Origin: Microvelia longipes
Lineage: Eukaryota > Arthropoda > Insecta > Hemiptera > Veliidae
Direction of reading: 5' to 3'
Assembly: GCA_018340805.1 (NCBI GenBank)
Contig: JACMZG010001908.1
Coordinates: 13,778,687-13,842,686 of the forward strand
DNA: 64,000 nucleotides
The position numbers and the translations under genes are program-made. This document shows, in pieces, positions 37,647 through 50,001 of this stretch; the first letter of the stretch is position 1; each line of letters opens with the position of its first letter. Under the pieces are notes generated by a model that searched no databases, was not told where the DNA came from, and saw nothing but the letters and a program-made list of their open reading frames with translations.

Positions 37647-38302
37647 GTCCAATAGCCAGCCCTAAAAAATGTGACTTATTTTTTACTACTTCAAACCAAA
37701 TTTTTCTGAAAATATACCTTGAAGTATAAAGTAAAGGAATAGTCTGCCTATCCAGAGTGGAGCCCTTCATATGAATGCGCTCGCTCAAAATATTAGAAAA
37801 TCATACAAATTCCAGTTTTTTCGCAATAAATAGTTTCCTGTAGGCCGTGTGCAAAACATGAAAAAACATTTTTTAAAGCTGATAAAATTTACTATAAGAT
37901 GAGCGTTTTTTGTCGAAATCGGATACGACTAAAGTTATGACATTTGTTAAAGGGCCAAAAACATACTCGTAAAGTGTATACTTTTCATATTAATTTTGCA
38001 TATATTAAACCATTTTTTGGTGTTTTTAAAAGAGCCATAACATTGATTGAAGTTATATGATTTTAATGATTGAACGAACTCTCGCTTAATTGGATATTTT
38101 ATCATCTTTAAAAAATATTCTATTCATGTTTTGCACACGACCCACAGGGAACCACTTATTTTAGGATAATTGAAATTTGTGCGATTTTATGTTATTTTGT
38201 GCATGCGCAATTATATAAAGGGCTCCACTGTGGATAGGCAGATAAGGTCTATTTTCAGAACGATTTGGTTTGAAGCAGTACATTTAGGTCCGGCTCTTGG
38301 AC
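37647..38302. mobile_element. TA-flanked MITE family G, full copy
   Basis: 656 bp with TIRs GTCCAATAGCCAGCCCTAAA at the left and the complement of GTCCAAGAGCCGGACCTAAA at the right, flanked by TA (37645-37646 and 38303-38304). The complementary arms extend inwards through ACTTCAAACCAAAT, TCTGCCTATCCA and GTGGAGCCCTT. Fits a Tc1/mariner-type MITE. A truncated relative lies at 12681. Confidence 0.85.
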
Positions 38303-38574
38303 TAATACGCTTGTAGAGCATCATTTGTAGTTAAAACTGCTTGACTGAAAAAGGAATTCATAGGTACACAATACTCCAATCCTAGCATACATGTCCCATC
38401 TTTTATTTGTTATGAACCATAATGATCCAACCCGGCTGTGTTAAGAGCAAGGCGTAGCATGAATACCACATAGCATGACTATGCATTATTATAAACTATC
38501 ATTAAATGTTATCATACGACGAATCACATCATCTCATATGCTTTCCCTGATATCTTAGTATCCTTAATCCGTCT

Positions 38575-38800
38575 AAAATCTATGATGTATATGTGAAGTA
38601 TAATGTGATGCATATGTGAAGTATGATTTGATGTATATGTGAAGTATGATGTGATGCATCTGTGAAGCATGATTTGATGCATGATGTGATGCTTATTTGA
38701 AATATGATGTGAAGTATGATGTGATTTTTATGTGGAATATCATGTGATGTATATGTAAAATATCATGTGATTTATAAGTAAAATATGATTGATGTATGTG
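38575..38800. repeat. Short tandem repeat of GATGTATATGTGAAGTAT type
   Basis: Units of about 18-21 bp: GATGYATATGTGAAGTATGAT with drift toward the right. Confidence 0.9.
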
Positions 38801-40159
38801 TTAAAAATTCAGTACGTCTGAAGAATAAGGTGTCAGAAATTATGTTTAAATTATTATCCTTATTGAACCTGTAAATTTATTGTATAAATGTTGACAAGCT
38901 CAGCATATTTCCATATCAGGCCTATAAATTAATTTTTATCCTGCTTGGAACTAATTAACTTGTCGGAAGTTTAATTCCCATATGTTAATATAATACTCTT
39001 TGGATAGTTATAGATAAAATATAAAAATAGATAAATTAGATAAACGTTATAGAGTTATAAAAGTTATAGATAAATAATATAAAAATAATTAAATGTGAAA
39101 ACAAAGAAATTAAAATAAATAAAATAAGTATAAATGAATTTAAATACAATAAAATTAATAATTCTTTTCATACAATATTTCTTGCAAATAATTCCCGTAA
39201 TTAGTATTTTAGTGGCGATTCGGGTTAAATATTACCATTTTAAAGCTAAGATTGTTCATGGAGAAGCGTCCCTTAGCTTATCTGTTGCGTAGTATGTCTT
39301 GCCTAAGCTTCAGGCATCCTAAGCGTCCTGTAGCTTAGGATGTCAACATAATGGTCTTAGTTAACAACGTTTTTGTCAACGGAAAAAAACGGTTTTGTAA
39401 TCGTCCTCAGAATCTTTGAATCTTAAACGTTTATTTCTTTCAATTAATTGTCTATTCTTTAATATCTCACAGTTGATAAGCCATTTAATTTAAAGTACCT
39501 TTAAGAAAAGGTACAGAATATCCGGAGTCTTATAAATTTAAATCAAACTATTAAAAATTCTAGAGGGCATGTTTGGTCCCTATATATAAATTTCGTTTCA
39601 AACAATATAAATAATTTCTTCTTTATTCATGTAAGGAAAGAAAATTAAAGAAAGAACTCACAAAAACTTTTCTTTAGGTATAAAATAAGGCCGAGATAAG
39701 GAAAACTTTTTAGTGAATAACTTTTTTCTAAAAAACAGTGAATTATTGTTACTTAACGTCAGTATTACTTAAACTTACGTTAAAGTTAACATTTGTGTTT
39801 AAAGTTTGTGCTCTAAGCTCGGAATAAGTTGGGAGTTCTTACTCTAAGTTGAAGCTTAGCCACAAAACCATGACGGGTTTCGTTGTTATCCCAAGTCAGA
39901 TCTAGAGATATAATTTTATAAGTTTTTTGTTAAAAGAATATAAGTTTTTATTTCATTTGAAGTTTTACTTAATTTTTATTTATTTATTTATACCAAGCTA
40001 TTACATGATTGTTTATTTTATTTGATTAAGGAAATGTTTATTTAAGTAATTTTGTTTTTTACCTTTGAAGCAAAGGGAGTGTCTTTGTTGTGTAAAAATA
40101 AAAACATTCTAAACTCGTCTCTGGTAAATACTTCACATTATATTCTTTGCAATATAAAT
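38801..40159. other. Intronic AT-rich sequence
   Basis: Nothing supported. Confidence 0.6.
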
Positions 40160-40400
40160 TGAAGGTCAGAGTGAGTTTAGGCTCTGTCAGCGCCCTGATG
40201 AAGTTAGACGTAACGAAACAGAGTGGGACATGACATTATGTCGAGCCATCAATGATGACGAATCTCGAGTGATGAAACAGTTCCCAGATGTAGCATTGCA
40301 ATTTGTTTCTTAAAATATTTTGGTGTCTCTCACACAACTATATAGTGTCAACTATTCATATTTTGCAAATCGGTAGTATCAATTATATATTGGTTTGTAT
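40160..40400 (+). repeat. Interspersed repeat F, single-arm copy
   Basis: Carries GGCTCTGTCAGCGCCCTGA, GACGTAACGAAACAGAGTGG and CGGTAGTATCAA, matching both arms of the foldback at 48800-49110. Confidence 0.7.
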
Positions 40401-41284
40401 GGATTTGCATATTTTACCTGTTTAGGGAATTTGCATAATGAAAATGATGCTTATTTTGTTCATGTTAAAGGCTAATTACATTAAGCTAAAATTTAAACTT
40501 ACATAAGATGAGTAACTGACTAGATTTTGGGTTTAGAAAATGCTTTTTTAATCATCAGAATAGATGCTTACATATTTCAAGAGATTTTTTTAGTATCTTG
40601 CATCTCGTTTTGTTTTATGGTAATAAAGCATTAAATTAAACCGAGTTAAGGTTTTAAACAGACCAACTAAAACTTCTGAAAAATATATCTACTAATCAAT
40701 TGGACCGGGCGAGTTAAAGATTCCCAAAATAACTAAGTCAAAACTGGATTCTTATAGTTGTAACCACACAAACTTAGTTATTCAACAACTTCATCTTAAA
40801 TTCAAAATATCCACGGAGCAAGTTCTCCGTCTGCCCTCATTGAACTGGTCTAACCAAACCCCAGTCCCTCGACGATGAGTACTCGGGATGGTTTAAACCG
40901 CTAAACCGCATAACACTAAACTTTAAACTCTTACTCATCATAAATTTAATCTTTCCGATTTGACGTTTATCAAGTTTGATTTAAACTCCTTAGGATTAAA
41001 TTTTAACTCAATGATTAAATTAGTTCAATATTAAGTTTATATTAAGTTTTATTACAATCGCAGAAGAAGTATGTTATGAAGAAGTAAGAGGTGAATGGGA
41101 AACAGTCAGGCTGTGAAAGACTTTAAGTTGATAATGTTAGTATAATTGTTAACTTCGAATTCGAATATAAGTATATAATATAAGTAATATAAGTCACGAC
41201 TCCAAAGTATGTAAGTATTATTACTTAAATAGTAAAAATATCTTCCGGATGCAGTTTCGAACATTACTTTTTGTGTTTTTTAAA
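40401..41284. other. Intronic sequence, no feature recognised
   Basis: Nothing supported. Confidence 0.55.
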
Positions 41285-42481
41285 AATTTGGCTCAGTTGT
41301 CCGCATGCCGGGCGAATTACCTTTAGAATGCGTGTTTCCGTGCTTAACAATCCATTTCTTGCGGTTACGGTTTAAACTATGCCTCTAAAATTGGCAGTGC
41401 ACACCATTATTTGTACTAGTTTAAAGCCAGTGCAGTTAGTGTTTATCTTTAAAGATTTGAGCGCACCGTTTCGTTCGACTTTTGGTCACTTTGGGTGTTC
41501 TTATCTTCTCTGGATCGGTTTTACTCGATTCAGCGTCGTTGTAATTCAGTTTCAAAATCCGAATGAAAACGGTCGGGAGTCGTTACAAGCACTTAAAGTA
41601 CTTAATTCTAGAGTACCTAGGTTCGAATCCTGGTTAGGTCAACCATTTTTATTACTATTTTTTTATCATATTTTTTTCAATTACATAATGATTCTGGTGC
41701 AGAGGTCCGCGTTCCGTACTTACCAATCCATTCCTTACTTTAATTTCCTGTTTATGCTTTATAACAAGCGGTAGCATTAGTACTAAATACTAATTTTTTT
41801 CTGGATTTTTCAAAGGAAATGCGCTAAAACCTGGCAAAGATAAGCAATAACTCAGCCTTAATTTTGTGTAAATAATAGTATGCAACGCCAACTTAGGAAG
41901 TAAAAGCATATTGTTGTGAAACTAATGGGATAACTATTATTAACAACACCAACTTCGTTTTCACCATAAGCTTTAATTTAACTCTGAGCAGAGCCGGCTT
42001 TCGGCTATAATGCCATCCACAGTGCCTAAACAAGTAACAATCATAACTTAACAAAATAACTTATTATAAATAACCTAATCTTAACACACTAAATAATAGT
42101 TCCAATAAATAAAATACAAAGTTAAAAAAAGTTTTTTTGGACCTTTTATTTAGTGTGTTAAGATTAGGTTATTCATATTAAGTTATGATTGTTACTTGTT
42201 TAGCACTGTAGATGGCATTACAGCCAAAAGCCGGCTATGCTCAGAGGTAATTAAAGCTTATTGATGTAAAGACGAAGTTGGTGTTGTTAATATTTTAGAT
42301 CATTCCACGGCGCTCACTGAAGTTAGGATAACTATTTCTTTGGACAAATCCAGAAAAAAATGAGTAATAGTACTATACTACTAAGCATAACGGTAATCTA
42401 AAGCAAGAAATGGATTATTAAGTACGTAAGCACGCATTTCAAATGTAATTCGCCCGGTATGCGAACCTCCGTGCCAGAATT
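41285..42481. mobile_element. Foldback family C, element 1
   Basis: Outer ends: GTCCGCATGCCGGGCGAATT near 41300, and the complementary type AATTCGCCCGGTATGCGAAC near 42448, each next to a GTGTTTCCGTGC/GCACGCAT segment. Inner arms are near-perfect complements (41935-42120 and 42135-42310), e.g. AACACCAACTTCG and CGAAGTTGGTGTT. The left side also contains a unit with tRNA B-box GGTTCGAATCC (about 41621) and GTTACAAGCACTT. A 131-codon open frame at 41379 lies in this repeat and is not a gene. Confidence 0.75.
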
Positions 42482-43324
42482 TTTAGATTATTTATTTATT
42501 TATAGTATTTTTAACCTTCTAAGGTTAAATCATCTTTTCTTTTAGTAATGTTCTTCTTTCCTAATGTTACCCTATGTTCTGTGTTGGAGCATTCTCTGTA
42601 TTTTAAGGTCGATGTCTTTACTCGTTTATCATCCTTAGAATCTCTATTTTTTCCTCTGACAATGACAAAATATAGTTTTTCTAACATTTCTTTTAAATAA
42701 AAACCAAGTGCTATAATTCTATCTTTAATTTATCTTATAATATGATTTTTATCACATATTATAGCAATTAATATCACATATTAGATTTGTAATGTATGAA
42801 ATACACTCTGTAAAATTTAGTTCCATTATTATTGGTTACCCAGTCTGGTTTATAGTGCATTGCGTCCTGTCAATATCACGATCTCATGCGCACTTCAATA
42901 TGTTCCCAACATTGGGAACAAAACGTCTGCAACTCTAATTTCCTTGTTTACACAAACTGCATCGGAAGATTGTAAGCTTCTAGATATTAACCGCGAAACC
43001 TTGAGTGTTCTTCCGATCTCTTGTGTGTTTATATATTTAGTTTTCAGGTCTAATAATAATTCCATTATCTACACTACTTTCTTAACATTTTCTGGATTTG
43101 ATTTTCCTTGTCAAGTTCTTGTTAACGAGAGCAAATAAAGAGAATTGTTTCACATTTTCCTTGATATCATTTATCTCTCTTAATTTATTAATGAACCAAG
43201 GAAATTAGAAATTATTTCCGGGGTCATAATAGTGAATAGTTCAAGATTTATACACCCAGAGAGGAAAACTATTTATACTGTATTGTATTTATAACTAAGA
43301 TATCACATTAATTATCCTTTTTTA
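42482..43324. other. Intronic sequence, no feature recognised
   Basis: Open frame of 92 codons at 42860-43138 without a recognised domain; not supported as a gene. Confidence 0.5.
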
Positions 43325-43457
43325 GCGAATTTCCTTTGAAAATTCGCCTAATGGGATAGGCGTCATGGCGGAATTCGAACCTCGACACGACACAATCCGG
43401 TTCAGAGTCCCTTATGACGAAAAAATACTTTGTTTTGAAACTTAATAATTATATTAT

Positions 43458-43513
<56 letters not shown>

Positions 43514-44244
43514 TATACATGTATTTCTAGACACTTTCTTGTAAACACTCTATCTTTCGAACGGATTAATATTTTAACCAAACTTGGTACAAAAAATCAA
43601 CCTTCGGGAGGACACGAACCCTATTGAAAACCAGGTTTTGTGACGTCATTAACCCGGTTTGCTGAGTCAGCGAAATTTTCAAAAAATCGGCAAAATTCAG
43701 GGTTAATATTTTTTGCCGCAAAAAAAGGTCAATATTTATGTTTTTTGAGACGCTGAATCGAATGAAACCGGTCCGAAGTCGATACGACCACTATAAGTGA
43801 CCTAAAAATCGAAAAAACCATTCTAAATTCCCGAAAACCAAAATTTAGGTCGATAAAAAAATAAATTTCGAGTAGGGTGTCGTTTTCAATGTAATTTTGG
43901 GCGCGGAATCGAATGAAACCAGTCCGAAGTCGATACGACCACTTTAAGTTACCAAAAAGTCGAAAAAACCACAAAAATTATAGAAAACCAAATTACGGTC
44001 GTTGAAAATTAAATTCGAGTAGGGTGTCGTTTTCAATGTTTTTTGGGCCTCTGAGATGAATGCCTGTGGTCCGGAGTCAATACAACCACTCAAACTCAGG
44101 GTACCTGGGTTCACATCCTGGAAGGGTCGATCATTTTTTATCTTTTTACCTAATATAAGTTTACAACTAGGAAATAATTCTGGCGCGGTGGTCCGCATGT
44201 CGGGCGAATTTCCTTTGATGCGTGTTTTCGTGCTTTTTATATAA
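43325..44244 (+). repeat. Composite repeat D, uninterrupted copy
   Basis: In order: TTAGCGAATTTCCTTTGAAA; GGATAGGCGTCATGGCGGAA; a (TA)n array (43440-43518); TTCTTGTAAACACTC; GGAGGACACGAACCC; TGACGTCATTAACCC; TGCTGAGTCAGC (about 43660); then three diverged units of about 150 bp with CCGAAGTCGATACGACCACT; then a B-box-like GGGTTCACATCC; and a family C terminus GGCGCGGTGGTCCGCATG. It matches the interrupted copy at 20764-24000 and the reverse copy at 59245-60460. The tRNA-like boxes suggest a SINE-derived part. Confidence 0.7.
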
Positions 44245-44265
44245 GTTTACAACTACTAAATAAAT

Positions 44266-44771
44266 AATTCCGGCGCGGTGGTCCGCTGTCGGCGAATTTC
44301 ATTTAGAATACGTGTTTCCGTGCTAACAACCATTTCTTGCTTATGCAAGAACCATGCCCATTGCGTGGTTCCGGTTCATGCTTTAGAACCTAAGCAGTTA
44401 CTCAATTGTCAAGCACTGCTCGTAACTCATTTTGTCTGTATTTCCAGGAAATGCGCTAAAACCTTTGAAGATAACTGACTAAGCTTAAAGATAAGTAACT
44501 AAGCTTTAAAGTGCAAATAATAGAGCGTACTTCTAATTTTAGAGACATAGTTTTGTGCAACCAACTGGATAGTTATGCGCATTTCCTTTGGAAAATTCAG
44601 ACAAAATGAGTTACGAGCAGTGCTTGACAATTGAGTAACTGCTTAGGTTCTAAAGCATGAACCGGAACCACGCATGGTAGGTTCTTGCATAAGCAAGAAA
44701 AATGGTTGTTTAGCCCGGAAAACACGTATTCTAAATGAAATTCGCCGACAGCGGACCACCGCGCCAGAATT
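44266..44771. mobile_element. Foldback family C, element 2
   Basis: Termini ATTCCGGCGCGGTGGTCCGC and GCGGACCACCGCGCCAGAAT. Arms of about 215 bp are close complements (44266-44480 and 44577-44771), e.g. CTCAATTGTCAAGCACTGCT against AGCAGTGCTTGACAATTGAG. The spacer is about 95 bp. No protein is encoded. Confidence 0.85.
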
Positions 44772-44772
44772 T

Positions 44773-45576
44773 TAATATCTTCTGAGTGTTTTTACCAATT
44801 TGTGGTTTGGTGGATGGGTGTATGTGTGTGTATGTTATCATCCTAGCTCTCAGGGGGTTTATGCTTGAGAGGTGAAACTTATAAATTATACTAAGATCAT
44901 TGCGTCATGTTGTACATAATGTATTTATTGCCTTCAATTATTAAAATTGACAATTTTGTTTTATTTTCATGGTTTGCTTATTTTTATTAAAGCTTTTTAA
45001 GGCTATTTTATTAAACCTTAAAGTATTTAAATTAATTTAAAAGTTATAAAGTTTTACGATGGATGAAGAAATGGTCATAAAACTGCTACATTTCATGCCC
45101 ACTTATATAAATGGAAAATATCTATGTTTTATTATCGTACTTTCCGTTCATTATTTTCCGATGTAATAAAAATTAGCTTTTCTTCACCTACTACCGTCAA
45201 TATGTTGGAAGAGTATTGTGTTCAACTTAAATATCCGAAACCGTGATCTCATCCTATTTATCCGTTTCATGAACTTTTAGGACGTACGTGGTTTTTATCT
45301 TGCTGACTTTTTTATGTCTTTGTGCGCGCATGACTGCCGCTCTGTTCACGCTAGAGTTTAAACTCTAAAAGCAGACTTATTGTCAGCTGTGCTACCCGAA
45401 AGATAAAAGTGTTTGACGCTATTGACCCATTTCGCTTAGTCATCAAAAGTTTTAAAAACAGTAAAGTTATAATTTAACGCAAATGTACCTATTTGAATAA
45501 AAAATGGATCCAATAAATTTTATTTTGATTATGGTAAATCTTTACTTGTTCCTACAATTTATCGTGTTATAAATAA
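44773..45576. other. Intronic sequence, no feature recognised
   Basis: A TG-rich stretch at 44810-44835 and AT-rich DNA. Nothing supported. Confidence 0.55.
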
Positions 45577-46302
45577 TTCTGGTAGGATGGCTCGCATGTC
45601 AGGTGAATTTCCTTTGGAATGCGTGTTTCTGTGCTTAACAGTCCATTTCTTGCTAAAAGTTCCGATCCATGTTTATAACTTCTGATGTTACTGGGTTTTT
45701 ATTTTTTTGTACCGAATTCCATGTTCTGTCGGTTTGCATATTCGATATCAGTCGGTGTGCACATTTTTTAGGATTCACATATAAACATCCTCAGTCAAAA
45801 TAGGCCTAATTTCTCTAATTAATTCGCAAATCAATATCATTGCACTAAATTAAATTCTTTAAACAATTGAGCAGTTACTCAATTATCAAGCACTACTCGT
45901 AACTTAATTTTTCTGTATTTTTCGAAGGAAATGCGCACAATTATTCTGTTAGCTATACAAAACCATGCCTCTAAAATTGGCAGTGCTCACAATTATTAGC
46001 ATTAGTTTAATGCTCAGTTGGTTGCTTTCTTCAAAGGGTTTTATGGGTTTTAGCGCATTTCCTTTGAAAAAACGAGTTACGAGTAGTGCTTGACAATTGA
46101 GTAACTGCTCAATTGTTTTAAAGAATTTAATTTAGTGCAATGATATTGATTTGCGAATTAAATTAGAGAAATTAGGCCTATTTTGACTGAGGATGTTTAT
46201 ATGTGAATCCTAAAAAATGTGCACACCGACTGATATCGAATATGCAAACCGACAGAACATGGAATTCGGTACAAAAAAATAAAAACCCAGTAACATCAGA
46301 AA
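45577..46302. mobile_element. Foldback family C, element 3
   Basis: Left terminus ATTCTGGTAGGATGGCTCGC plus GCGTGTTTCTGTGC. Arms of about 255 bp (45680-45935 and 46046-46302) differ at only a few positions, e.g. GGTTTGCATATTCGATATCA and its complement. The right arm ends at GTAACATCAGAA, so the outer terminus is present on the left only. The spacer is about 110 bp and carries the family C body segment GCCTCTAAAATTGGCAGTGC. Confidence 0.85.
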
Positions 46303-47334
46303 TTAGAATCCGGAAAGAAAAGTACTCAATTCAAAAGATAAAGCATTTGGTTTCCAAAAATTGAAAGTATTCTGTATAAAGACCCGGAAAAATCTTGATT
46401 TCTAAAATTGAAAGATCTGATTTCTAAACACTAAATGAATCTTGACCACTAAGTATGCAAATATTATTTTCTAATGCGATAGTGTGACATTTCAAAGTAA
46501 ATATGAACTCATAACTTATGCCAGAACAAAACCGAGGCGACGTATCAGATGGTAGTTTATTATGAGTTTTAACTCATCGCACTAGGTCGTTTACACGAGA
46601 CTTACAGCAGTTGAATTCAAGAGCCTGATTTGTATTATGTACTAAATTGTAATATGTTGGAGTTGAAATTTTCGGGATTACGTGTACAAATGCCAACTTT
46701 AAATTATCTTCTGATAGCCTCTAATAATTTAATTCACTTCTATTATTTTTTTGGTTAGAGCCTAGAAGGTAATGTACAATCCCTTGATTTTGTCTTGGTT
46801 TAAATTTCTTTGAGCTAAGGCCTCCATTGTATTGTTATCTAATGGTACAGTCTGTCTTGGTGAAAAACAAATGTAGTGCACTTTTTTGGCTAAAGGCTCG
46901 CATCTTATGAGTATGTGACACGCTTTTTTATATATTTACCACGAAGCCTACAGTTTAGATTATATCAAATGATGCTATTGTTATAAACATGTGATCAGCT
47001 ACAGGTGGCTGATTACTTGTGTTGCATCACCTGTTGATCATTACTTGTGTATATTTGTCTGTGCGTAGTAATGTTTTTATCATGAGTTGGATACTTTTTC
47101 TTACATCATATGATTCTATCTTTCTGAGTTGTCTTGTTTTATTCGATCTTGTTACTAACACTGAGAATAGAAGTTTGTATTATAATAATAATTTTATTAT
47201 TATTATTTGTTTATATTAATTATATGTGTCTAATTAATTATTACACACACTCGAATTTTCATCTTTTAGAGAAAACCACTTAGAAGCCCTGAACGGATAA
47301 TTCAAATAAAATCTTGGTTTTGTTTTTTCGCCAA
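46303..47334. other. Intronic sequence, no feature recognised
   Basis: Nothing supported. Confidence 0.55.
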
Positions 47335-47380
47335 TATAATACTTTTCCTTTATATCCACGGTATAAATGAGGGAAAGTAA
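47335..47380. repeat. Tail repeat fragment (ACTTTTCC..TATAAATGAGGGAAAGT)
   Basis: Short copy of the palindromic tail seen at 18285 and 58555. Confidence 0.6.
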
Positions 47381-48519
47381 AAATATCACGTTTCAAATAT
47401 ATTTTTTAATTATTATAAAAGCAAGTATACAAAAAAAATAATAAAACAGAATTTTTAAATATCTCCTCTAATATTCTAATTTCATTTCACAGTATCGCTT
47501 CGTTTCATTCAAATATTTTGGGTTGAGGTAACGTGGAAGGGGACTTTAATACCTTTTGTTTAAATAATCGAAAATTTTAAAACTCCAAACTGGTTTGATA
47601 AACTCAATATTTCATCTGGGGGCTTCTAGATATTTTTAAATAAAAAATTCCATTATCATTTGATAACTTATTCGTTAAAATATTCGAGACACGTATTTTG
47701 ACATGTCTACAACGTTACCTATCTGCAATCTGGTTCTGCAAAGTTTGCAGATTTGTGGATTTTTTTCGCTTGGTGAAATTGAACTTTTTTTTACCGATAT
47801 GACATTTTTTTAAATAAAGTGTTATCTATGTGGGTATGCACGTTGTCTATTTAATGTGGTTTATAAATAAATTTATATGTCAGAGGGATCTATTTAAATG
47901 GGATAAACGGGGATGCTTTTCCTACCAAAAATGTGGGACTTGTTTTCACCACAGATAATTAAGATCCGTAATAATGTTTAACTGGATACGTAAATCTAGG
48001 GTCAGCGGGAAAAAGCACATCAGCCAAATTTTTCAAATTTTATTTTATACGATTAAAGTATTTTTCAGACCTTACATAACCAAACGTAAAAACTACTTAA
48101 GTCTAATCTATCGTTAAATAAGATAAATAAGTAAAAATACATTATAACAAAATCCTAATTTGTATCTATTTGATAAAATAATAATTAATAATTATAAAAA
48201 TGACTTATTTGTTTTTTCCCGCCAACCCTAGAAATTACGTTTAAAATATTATGTTTGTTTAAATAATGTATACTTTATGAGAATGATGTTATACGCTGTC
48301 AGCCAGTCAGTAAAGCCTATTATGGGGAAGAATGGTGACTTTCGGTGATGATGGTATCTGTTTCGCTTGCTTCGGTGGCACATTGCTTAGTAATAATGCT
48401 CTGATATCTTAAGGTATAGCTTGGATTCAGAATGTTTAGCTCTGGCTCTCTGTCTGAAGAAAACCTTACTAGGATACTCAGGAACAAAGTCAGTTGAATT
48501 TGACGTACATCAGCGTTTT
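47381..48519. other. Intronic AT-rich sequence
   Basis: Nothing supported. Confidence 0.55.
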
Positions 48520-49110
48520 AAAGATCACTTTAAAAAAAGATATTAAGATAAACTAGTGCATGGTGAAAAGAGTCACCAAGGACACTGTTGTAACATAAAT
48601 ATTTGACACAATATAATTGTGCGAATATTAATGAGTAATCAGTTGTTGACCAAGGAAATGTAACAAGCAAGTGTTTTGCAAAACTCGGTAGTATATAATG
48701 ATATATATTTTGCCCGCCAAGCAAAATGGCAAGCATAATGGTGGCAAGAAAGCACCGCTCATCTTTAGTTAATAATTCATTTAATGTTCTTCGAAATTTT
48801 AAGAGAAGGGCTGAGTGAATTTATGCTCTGTCGACGCCCTAACGCCCCAGGCCCTGACGTAACGAAACAGAGTGGGACATAACATTATGTTGAGCCATCA
48901 ATGATGACGAATGTCGAATGATGGAACATATCCCAGACGTAGGATATGTTGCTGATATATCCCACTCTGTTTTGTTACGTCTAACTCGTCAGGGCGTCGA
49001 CAGAGCCTAAATTCACTCTGCCATAGCATTTTGCTAGTTACATTTCCTAATTGCCTCTCATTATTATATTGTGTTAAATATTCATGTTTTGCAAGACTCG
49101 GTAGTATCAA
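48520..49110. repeat. Interspersed repeat F, foldback copy
   Basis: Arms at 48800-48900 (ATGCTCTGTCGACGCCC, GACGTAACGAAACAGAGTGG) and 48955-49025 (complement: CCCACTCTGTTTTGTTACG, GGGCGTCGACAGAGC). Outside the arms, CGGTAGTAT and a shared TTTTGCAA.ACTCGGTAGTA segment occurs on both sides (48675-48700 and 49085-49110). Confidence 0.7.
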
Positions 49111-49689
49111 ATAATATATGCTCACAGTTTCCTAATTTTTAAATGATTTAACCTTTACATTTTTTAGGGAGAAACTTAAATCCCAAATAAGTAGTTATTC
49201 TTTCCTTCAATACAAACACACTCTTTAAAGATGTGTATTTGTTGATGATACTATTTGTTGAATAAATATTATTTAATTCTCTTTCTTCATTCTCAATTTA
49301 AGAACTAGGGTGCTACATCCTCAACTCGTATTGACGAGTCTTATGGTCAAAGTTCGAATGATCGTCAGGTCGGTATCTATTTGACTTTTTATTTTTAATT
49401 CCCTAAGAGAGTTTGTAACAAGGATGTCCCTAAAAAGTGCTCTAGTTGCTAAATAGTGCCAACTTGTAAAGCATGGTTCGCACTACTTACTGGTGGTTTA
49501 ACTATCTTATAAGTATACATGTAAAAGTGGCTCCCTTTTCGTTAATACCGAATTGCCAATTTTGGTGAGATGGAAACAGGACTCTTTACATTAAATTAAT
49601 TTTAATCCAAAACTTTAACAAACATGGCACCTGTAAACCATTGGGTTATTAAGACCCCTGAAGTATACAAAATGATTCAGTGTAAACAT
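49111..49689. other. Intronic sequence, no feature recognised
   Basis: Nothing supported. Confidence 0.55.
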
Positions 49690-49812
49690 CCATGGACCAG
49701 CGACACCCGCCCGGTCAGTGTAATCCTCTTGGACCAGCAGTACCCTGGTCAGTGTACGTACCTCCCTTGGATCAGCGACACCCCGGACAGTGTACCCCCT
49801 TAGATCAGTGTC
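49690..49812. repeat. About 40-bp minisatellite next to the exon acceptor
   Basis: Three to four units built on GGACCAGCGACACCC, GGTCAGTGTA and CCTTGGA. GC-rich, and ends about 45 bp before the splice acceptor at 49857. Confidence 0.85.
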
Positions 49813-49857
49813 ACCTCACTCTGTCTAATAACATTTGTTTTTGTTCTTTTTTTTCAG

Positions 49858-50001
49858 CAAGACTGCCCTAACGGGAGGCTGACGCCGGCCAAATTCGTAG
49901 ACATGTATAAGATGTTCTTTCCTAGCGGGAACGCGGAAGAATTCTGTGATCATGTTTTTAGAACATTCGATATGGATAAGAATGGATATATCGACTTTAA
50001 G
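49858..50001 (+). CDS. NCS2: Neuronal calcium sensor (NCS-2-like), exon for EF-hands 1-2
   Basis: This 48-codon exon follows a strong acceptor (T-rich tract, CAG ending 49857) and ends at donor GTAAAT. It opens [13 protein letters not shown]. The CPxG sequence is the hallmark of the non-Ca2+-binding first EF-hand of the NCS family. It continues through [14 protein letters not shown] and HVFRTFD. EF-hand 2 follows as [11 protein letters not shown], with loop positions 1, 3 and 5 filled by D, D, N, a glycine at 6 and D at 9. The conserved position-12 glutamate would be the first codon of the next exon, which is not visible before 64000. Joined to the 16819 exon in phase 0 it reads through KGFK-QDCP, as in the family. 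There are no frameshifts or stops. EF-hands 3-4 and the C-terminus lie outside the window. Confidence 0.96.

Noticed and set aside
41379..41774. 131-codon + strand frame
   Set aside because: Lies across repeat sequence of family C with a tRNA-like B box; no protein domain.
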